Assembly (NCBI GenBank): GCA_003133425.1
Contig: PKXI01000205.1
Coordinates: forward strand, 1 to 27,145
Origin: Acidobacteriaceae bacterium
Lineage (GTDB): Bacteria; Acidobacteriota; Terriglobia; Terriglobales; Acidobacteriaceae
Reading direction: 5' to 3'
Length of the DNA stretch: 27,145 bases
In this document: in pieces, positions 22,630-27,145 of the stretch
Layout: every line of letters begins with the position of its first letter
Numbering within the stretch: position 1 is the first letter of the stretch
Notes under the pieces: generated by a model
What the model saw: only the letters and a program-made list of their open reading frames with translations
What the model was told of the DNA's origin: nothing
Database searches by the model: none
Made by a program: the position numbers and the translations under genes

Positions 22630-22932
22630 ATGAAGGAGCTGACCATCAGCGTGACCGTGGCGGCGCGCAGATTTGCGGATTGCATCAACCGAGTCCGTTA
22701 CCAGGGCACATCCTTCATCCTGCATAAGAACGGTGTTCCCGTAGCCCGGATTGTGCCGGTTGGATCCATTCCCGGCGCCGACCTGGAACAGTTCGCCGTT
22801 GCGCTCCGCGAGGTACGCGAGGAAGCTGATCTTGAAAAAGGAGAAGCCGCGGCAATGTCCCGCGAAGTTGAGGAGCCCGGCAAGATCTCCCCTGCTCCGA
22901 TTCCGCCCAAGCGACCGGCATTGAACTGGTGA
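22630..22932 (+). CDS. Orphan Phd/YefM-like antitoxin-type protein
   Basis: A 100-residue protein whose first half matches the Phd/YefM fold pattern: ISVTVAARRFADCINRVRYQ, then GTSFILHKNGVPVARIVPVG (26-45), the beta-hairpin with the usual G-x-P-V-A-x-I-V-P. The second half is charged (EVREEADLEKGEAAAMSREV) and ends in a Pro-rich tail; in true antitoxins this part wraps a toxin. No toxin gene is adjacent: parB precedes it, and an exported glycoside hydrolase follows after 34 bp. It lacks a Shine-Dalgarno and may be leaderless; a TGATAATCT stretch lies just upstream. It may be a degenerate or stand-alone regulator. Confidence 0.72.
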   Translation: MKELTISVTVAARRFADCINRVRYQGTSFILHKNGVPVARIVPVGSIPGADLEQFAVALREVREEADLEKGEAAAMSREVEEPGKISPAPIPPKRPALNW

Positions 22933-22966
22933 AGTAGAATTCTCCTTCCGCCATTAAGGAGCCAGG

Positions 22967-24142
22967 ATGAACCTCACTCTCTGCAAGTCGCGCGGCTGGT
23001 TTTCAGCAGCGGCTCTATTACTCGCCTTTTTGCCGACGCTCGACACTCCGCAAGCCCAGGCACAGCAAGCACAGGCTTCTCAACAACACTGGACAGAGGA
23101 GCAGGCCAACACCTGGTACGAAGCGCAGCCCTGGCCTGTGGGCGCGAATTTTCTTCCTTCCACCGCGATCAACGAACTCGAGATGTGGCAGGCCGATACC
23201 TTCGACCCGACCACGATCGACCGCGAGCTTGGCTGGGCTGAGGGCATCGGCATGAATACCATGCGTGTCTTCCTGCACAACCTTCTCTGGGTGCAGGATC
23301 CGAAGGGATTCCAGCAGCGCATCGATACATTTCTCACCATTGCAGCGCGGCATCACATCCGGCCTGTCTTTGTGCTCTTCGATTCCTGCTGGGAACCGTT
23401 TCCCAAGCTCGGCCCGCAGCATCCGCCGATTCCGGGCGTACACAACTCGGGCTGGGTTCAGGCGCCGGGCGCAGCGGTCCTCAATGACCCCACGCAGTAT
23501 CCGCGGCTCGAGACTTATGTGACGGGAATTGTCGGTGCCTTCGCCAACGATCCGCGCATTCTGGCGTGGGATTTATGGAATGAACCGGACAACGGCAACG
23601 ACAGCTCCTACGCGAGGGGCGAGCCGAAGAACAAGAACGAGATCATTCTTGGCCTTTTGCCGCAGGTGTTTGCCTGGGCCCGGGCCGCGCACCCCACGCA
23701 ACCACTCACCAGCGGCCTGTGGCATGGTGACTGGACCTCGCTGGCCACGATGCCACCGCTGGCGCGCGTACAGATCGAGCAGTCGGATGTAATCACGTTC
23801 CACAACTATGGCTGGCCCGAGAACTTCGAAAGAGTCATTAAGCAGTTGCAGCAGTTTCACAGGCCAATTATCTGCACCGAATACATGGCGCGCGGCGCGG
23901 GCAGCCTGTTCGACACCGTGCTTCCAGTAGCGCAAAAGTATCGCGTGGGCGCAATCAACTGGGGACTTGTGGCCGGCAAGAGTCAAACCTATCTGCCGTG
24001 GGATTCATGGCAGCGCCCATACGTGGACCATCAACCCACTATCTGGTTCCACGACGTGTTTCATCCTGACGGCACACCTTATCGCCAACGCGAAGTGGAA
24101 ATCATCCGCAGCCTGACCAGCGGGAAGCAGGGGCTGCAATAA
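22967..24142 (+). CDS. Exported GH5-like (clan GH-A) glycoside hydrolase
   Basis: A 391-residue secreted TIM-barrel hydrolase. A Sec signal peptide covers about 1-32, ending near AQAQ. The catalytic acid/base is Glu206 in WDLWNEPDN (201-209), and the likely nucleophile is Glu305 in PIICTEYMARG (300-310), with the spacing expected of clan GH-A. NTMRVFLHNLLW (97-108) and TFHNYGWPE (277-285) fit the same fold. Relatives are often annotated as cellulase-family or 1,4-beta-xylanase, but the substrate (beta-mannan, xylan or glucan) is not determined by these motifs. AAGGAG lies five bases before the start. A GH105/88-like gene follows 25 bp downstream, so the two form a polysaccharide-degrading unit. 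Confidence 0.88.
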   Translation: MNLTLCKSRGWFSAAALLLAFLPTLDTPQAQAQQAQASQQHWTEEQANTWYEAQPWPVGANFLPSTAINELEMWQADTFDPTTIDRELGWAEGIGMNTMRVFLHNLLWVQDPKGFQQRIDTFLTIAARHHIRPVFVLFDSCWEPFPKLGPQHPPIPGVHNSGWVQAPGAAVLNDPTQYPRLETYVTGIVGAFANDPRILAWDLWNEPDNGNDSSYARGEPKNKNEIILGLLPQVFAWARAAHPTQPLTSGLWHGDWTSLATMPPLARVQIEQSDVITFHNYGWPENFERVIKQLQQFHRPIICTEYMARGAGSLFDTVLPVAQKYRVGAINWGLVAGKSQTYLPWDSWQRPYVDHQPTIWFHDVFHPDGTPYRQREVEIIRSLTSGKQGLQ

Positions 24143-24167
24143 CCGGCAGTCTCTGTGAGGCTCTGCG

Positions 24168-25262
24168 ATGAATCGGCGATCATTTCTGCATGCGGCCGCA
24201 GTGTTGAGCACTCCCTGGGTAGCCGTATCCGGAGGGGCGGCCCAGGCAATACAGCTCACGGCCAGAGAAACCGCGAAGAGCGATCCGCGACATGAGAGCG
24301 CGCGTCGTATCGAACGGGCGACGGCCGCGGCGATGGCGATGCAACGCCGCGACTGGGAGCAGGGGATCCTGGCGCAGGCCATGCTCGAGGCAGGAGATCG
24401 CGAACGCGTGATCCTGCTGACCAAGGCGGCCATCGTGCAGCAAACGGCGGACGGTCGATTGGGCGTGGTCATCTCCGGCAGCCCGACCGATCCGTCGATG
24501 GGCGGTGTGGCCTACTCCAAAGCGGCCGAGTGGACCGCAGATGCGCAGATCCGGCAGGCTGTCGACAGACTGCTCGACTGGATTCGGATGAAGGCTCCCC
24601 GCAACTCGGAGGGCATTCTCTACCACGCCGTTGGCACGCCGCAGATGTGGTCGGACGGGCTGAACTGCGCACCGCCGTTTCTTGCGGCACGCGGCTACTA
24701 CGACGAAGCGCTCAAGCAGATTGAAGGCTATTGGCAGCGGCTATGGAATCCGGAGAAGAAATTGCTCGCGCACATCTGGGACGATGGCAAACGGCAGTTC
24801 AAGGACGGCAATTTCTGGGGCGGGGGCAATGGTTGGGCGGCCGCAGGTCTGGCGCGCGTCGTCCGGAGTTTGCCCAGTGACCGCGCCAAAGATCGCTTGC
24901 GGCTTGCGCAGTATTGCCGGGAGATTGTGGATGGCTGCCTGGCACACCAGCGCACGGACGGACTGTTTCACAACGTAGTGGATCAGCCGGCAACCTTCGT
25001 TGAAACCAACCTGGCGCAGATGCTGGCGTATGCGGTGTTCAGCGGCGTGGCCGAGGGTTGGCTGCCAAAGAGCTACCTGGCACACGCACTGGGAATGCGC
25101 GCGGCGGCGCGCGCAAAGATGGACGGCTACGGCTATGTGCAGGGAGCCTGCGGCGCGCCGGGTTTCGACCACTCCGGTACTTCGACCGAGGCACAATCGT
25201 TCTGCATTTTGATGGAGACGGCTGGGAGCAGGGCGGAGCGCAGGTTGGCGGCTTTGGTGTAG
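24168..25262 (+). CDS. GH105/GH88-like unsaturated glucuronyl or rhamnogalacturonyl hydrolase, Tat-type signal
   Basis: A 364-residue (alpha/alpha)6-barrel enzyme. The N-terminus MNRRSFLHAAAVLSTPWVAV carries a twin-arginine RRSFL motif and ends AQA, suggesting Tat export of a folded protein. Core motifs are QRRDWEQGILAQAM (59-72), GTPQMWSDGLNCAPPFLA (156-173, with candidate catalytic Asp163), WGGGNGWAAAGLARVV (217-232) and GTSTEAQSFCILME (337-350). These follow YteR/YesR-type proteins that remove unsaturated uronic acid from pectin-lyase products. The usual ETSGSA-like block reads ETNLAQMLAYAV (279-290). GAGG lies seven bases before the start. It is followed by an intrinsic terminator that overlaps the stop codon of convergent dhaL. 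Confidence 0.88.
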   Translation: MNRRSFLHAAAVLSTPWVAVSGGAAQAIQLTARETAKSDPRHESARRIERATAAAMAMQRRDWEQGILAQAMLEAGDRERVILLTKAAIVQQTADGRLGVVISGSPTDPSMGGVAYSKAAEWTADAQIRQAVDRLLDWIRMKAPRNSEGILYHAVGTPQMWSDGLNCAPPFLAARGYYDEALKQIEGYWQRLWNPEKKLLAHIWDDGKRQFKDGNFWGGGNGWAAAGLARVVRSLPSDRAKDRLRLAQYCREIVDGCLAHQRTDGLFHNVVDQPATFVETNLAQMLAYAVFSGVAEGWLPKSYLAHALGMRAAARAKMDGYGYVQGACGAPGFDHSGTSTEAQSFCILMETAGSRAERRLAALV

Positions 25263-25316
25263 TCGATAGTTGCGACTGCGATTCACGAGGCACAGAGATG
25301 CTTCGTCTGCCTGATT

Positions 25317-25354
25317 AGCGTTCGTCGCCAGAAGCTCGACGCAACGCTCTTTTT
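25317..25354 (+). terminator. Rho-independent terminator of the hydrolase pair
   Basis: AGCGTTCGTCG (25317-25327) pairs with CGACG (25337-25341) and AACGCT (25343-25348), with one bulged base, and is followed by CTTTTT. It ends the plus-strand unit. Its last bases are the stop codon of the convergent dhaL gene. Confidence 0.85.
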
Positions 25355-25985
25355 AGCGCACGCCTTCCGCAAAGACTCTTACCAACAGAACGCCCACAGT
25401 CGCACCGGGGTCCACCATGCCGATGGAGCTTTCTCCACGATAGGCGGCGCGCCCGTGGACAGCGCGCATCTGTTTTGTGTTTTGCAGTCCCGCTTCCGCG
25501 GCGCTCAAGGCAGCCGCCCAAGCCTCCGCAAGTGAGGAGTTGGGCTCCGCGGCACGCAGCGCCTCTACTGCCGGGAACAGCGCATCGATGATCGTCTTAT
25601 CACCCTGCTGCGCCTTGCCGCGCTCCATGATTCCGCGGACGAAACCGTCCATCATGCGCACCGTAGCGGGCAATGGAAGCGATTCCATGCCCATCACTTC
25701 TTTTGCCCCCTTCATGAATCCTGAGGCAAGCAGAGTGCCCAGTGTCGACGGAGCCTCACGTGCAATCGCCATTCCAGCCAAAAGCAAAAGCCGGCCGGCG
25801 TCCTTATCGGCGTACTCGTGCGCAGCCTTGTTGGCAGCGGCAAATCCTTTGCTTGTGGTGATGCCCAGGTCGCCGTCCCCGGCAACGGCATCCAGATCCG
25901 TCAAGAGCTGAAAGTTCTCTGCCATCACGCGGGCGAGCTCCGCAAAAATTGCCTTCAGCCTCTCGATGCTCAGCGAGTCACTCAT
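25353..25985 (-). CDS. dhaL: Dihydroxyacetone kinase subunit DhaL
   Basis: ADP-binding subunit of the Dha kinase. The 210-residue length is exactly typical. The magnesium/nucleotide site lies in LDAVAGDGDLGITT (31-44, Asp32, Asp37 and Asp39), with GDKTIIDAL (128-136) and a GRAAYRGESSIGMVDPGA loop (178-195). In PTS-dependent systems DhaL-ADP is re-phosphorylated by DhaM; no dhaM lies downstream because this gene is the last of its unit and runs into the convergent hydrolase. It starts in a 4-bp ATGA overlap with dhaK. Related pairs phosphorylate other ketoses, so the substrate could differ from dihydroxyacetone. Confidence 0.93.
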   Translation of the reverse strand: MSDSLSIERLKAIFAELARVMAENFQLLTDLDAVAGDGDLGITTSKGFAAANKAAHEYADKDAGRLLLLAGMAIAREAPSTLGTLLASGFMKGAKEVMGMESLPLPATVRMMDGFVRGIMERGKAQQGDKTIIDALFPAVEALRAAEPNSSLAEAWAAALSAAEAGLQNTKQMRAVHGRAAYRGESSIGMVDPGATVGVLLVRVFAEGVR

Positions 25986-27004
25986 GCGACTTCTTTCCCG
26001 TGCCGCGATGGCTGCGAAAAGAATGGAGTGTGCGCACTGTGGTCAAGCAGCTCCTTCAGTTCGCCGTCGAGCTTGAGCACGCTGATGGAGGCGCCGGCCA
26101 TTTCCATCGAGGTGGCGAATTCGCCCACATAGGCCCGATGAATCGTGATGCCCATCTCGCGCAGTACCTGATCAACGCGGCGATAAAGCACGTATAGCTC
26201 CTCGAGAGGCGTCGCTCCCAGGCCGTTGATGAGCACGGAGACCGTGTCACCCTTCTCGCAGGGCATATCTTCCAGAATCTTGCCGAGCACATGATCCACA
26301 ACGGAGTCCGCGGGCTGAATGGGTCCCTTGCTTACGCCAGCTTCTCCGTGGATGCCCATGCCGATTTCCATCTCTCCTTCCTGAATGGAGAAGGTGGGTT
26401 TGCCGACCTCGGGAATAGTGCAGGGAGAGAGGGCCACGCCCATGCTGCGCACGCGCGAGGCGGTCTTCTCCGCGACGGCCTTCACCTGTTCCAGGGTCGC
26501 CATGCGCGCGGCCAGCGCACCGGCGATTTTGTAAAGGAAGAAGATGCCTGCCACACCGCGGCGCCGAGCTTCGCTGCCTTTGGGCGCTGAGGCTACGTCC
26601 TCGGCCCCAAGGACCTGCTCGACGCGGATGTTATCAATGCCGGCCATCTCCGCCGCGAGATCAAAGTTCATGACATCGCCGCCGTAATTGCCATAGATAT
26701 AGAGAACGCCTGCGCCGTTGTCGATGGCCTTTGTGACTTCGAGCATGCGATCGGCGCTGGGCGACTGAAACACGCCGCCTACGCAGCAGCCATCCAGCAT
26801 GCCCTCGCCCACGTAACCAAGAAAGAGCGGCAGATGGCCCGATCCGCCTCCTGTGGCCAGCGCCACTTTTCCCGGATGCTTTGTGCACGTGACCAGGCAG
26901 CGCAAATCGCCATTCACGCAGGTCACCTGATCGGAATGCGCAGCATAGATGCCCTGCAGCATTTCATCGACCATGTTTTCGGGTAAATTGATCAGCTTCT
27001 TCAT
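25982..27004 (-). CDS. dhaK: Dihydroxyacetone kinase subunit DhaK
   Basis: Substrate-binding subunit of the Dha kinase. The 340-residue form starts MKKLINLPENMV, as in family members, with GAGGA just upstream. A start 27 codons earlier would add an unrelated leader and is rejected. Signatures are GGGSGHLPLFLGYVGEGMLD (52-71), GVFQSPSADRM (77-87), YIYGNYGGDVMNF (102-114), and MGIHGEAGV (216-224) with His219, the residue that binds the ketose carbonyl covalently. It is coupled to dhaL by an ATGA overlap. Upstream DNA is AT-rich and should hold the promoter. Confidence 0.95.
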   Translation of the reverse strand: MKKLINLPENMVDEMLQGIYAAHSDQVTCVNGDLRCLVTCTKHPGKVALATGGGSGHLPLFLGYVGEGMLDGCCVGGVFQSPSADRMLEVTKAIDNGAGVLYIYGNYGGDVMNFDLAAEMAGIDNIRVEQVLGAEDVASAPKGSEARRRGVAGIFFLYKIAGALAARMATLEQVKAVAEKTASRVRSMGVALSPCTIPEVGKPTFSIQEGEMEIGMGIHGEAGVSKGPIQPADSVVDHVLGKILEDMPCEKGDTVSVLINGLGATPLEELYVLYRRVDQVLREMGITIHRAYVGEFATSMEMAGASISVLKLDGELKELLDHSAHTPFFSQPSRHGKEVA

Positions 27005-27145
27005 CGTTCCTCTTTGCGCCGGAAGCACGCCCGCACCAGTATATTCCGCCGCGAACGGGGCAATCTTCAAACCCAAAAGACGCATTAAAGAGTCTCTTAT
27101 TGCTGCCTCAAAGTGTTTATAAATATTAGGGGTATTTACTTGACG
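27005..27145. other. Upstream region of dhaK at the right edge
   Basis: From about 27085 to the window end the DNA becomes AT-rich (TTTATAAATATT at 27115-27126), fitting a promoter for the minus-strand dhaKL unit. No clean -35/-10 pair or operator is identifiable. Confidence 0.4.

Overview
The window looks like a piece of an acidobacterial chromosome, most probably class Terriglobia (Acidobacteriaceae: Granulicella, Terriglobus, Edaphobacter and relatives). The main clue is two very long genes (1163 and 1111 residues) for Oar-like TonB-dependent outer-membrane proteins, each with an N-terminal carboxypeptidase-regulatory-like domain. These are greatly expanded in that group. The GC-rich coding style and the exported glycoside hydrolases agree with this. 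The species cannot be named from this sequence alone.

Layout. (a) 309-10574: two minus-strand Oar-like transporters flank a plus-strand housekeeping group, rlmH (23S rRNA methyltransferase), a cobO-type cobalamin adenosyltransferase, a small cupin and accD. Near-perfect hairpin terminators follow the first transporter and lie between accD and the second. (b) 10931-14835: dnaN (sliding clamp) on the minus strand, an 860-bp gene-free upstream stretch, and an uncharacterised DUF4145-like gene. Next comes a compact accessory cassette: a minus-strand 77-residue protein translationally coupled to a retropepsin-like aspartic protease, divergent from a small ribbon-helix-helix-like gene, with a perfect 20-bp palindrome between them. 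(c) 14920-18696: folC-plsC (ATGA overlap), a pair of REP-like hairpins, then a C26-type glutamine amidotransferase-fold hydrolase and rsmG (ATGA overlap). (d) 18680-20060: a convergent DUF3788 gene that overlaps the end of rsmG, and a frameshifted, internally deleted remnant of a GH79-like glycoside hydrolase. (e) 20061-22584: two perfect 16-bp parS palindromes followed by parA and parB. (f) 22630-27004: an orphan Phd/YefM-like antitoxin, a Sec-exported GH5-like hydrolase, a Tat-type GH105/GH88-like hydrolase and, convergent to them, dhaK-dhaL.

How it fits together. rsmG, parS, parA, parB and dnaN within about 12 kb suggest an origin-proximal region, although dnaA is absent and no strong DnaA-box cluster could be read. 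The transporters, GH5-like, GH105-like and decayed GH79-like genes and DhaKL fit a polysaccharide-degrading soil heterotroph. The least explained parts are the palindrome-centred protease/small-protein/RHH cassette and the REP-like hairpins. I see no CRISPR array, rRNA, tRNA, IS element or recognisable defence system.
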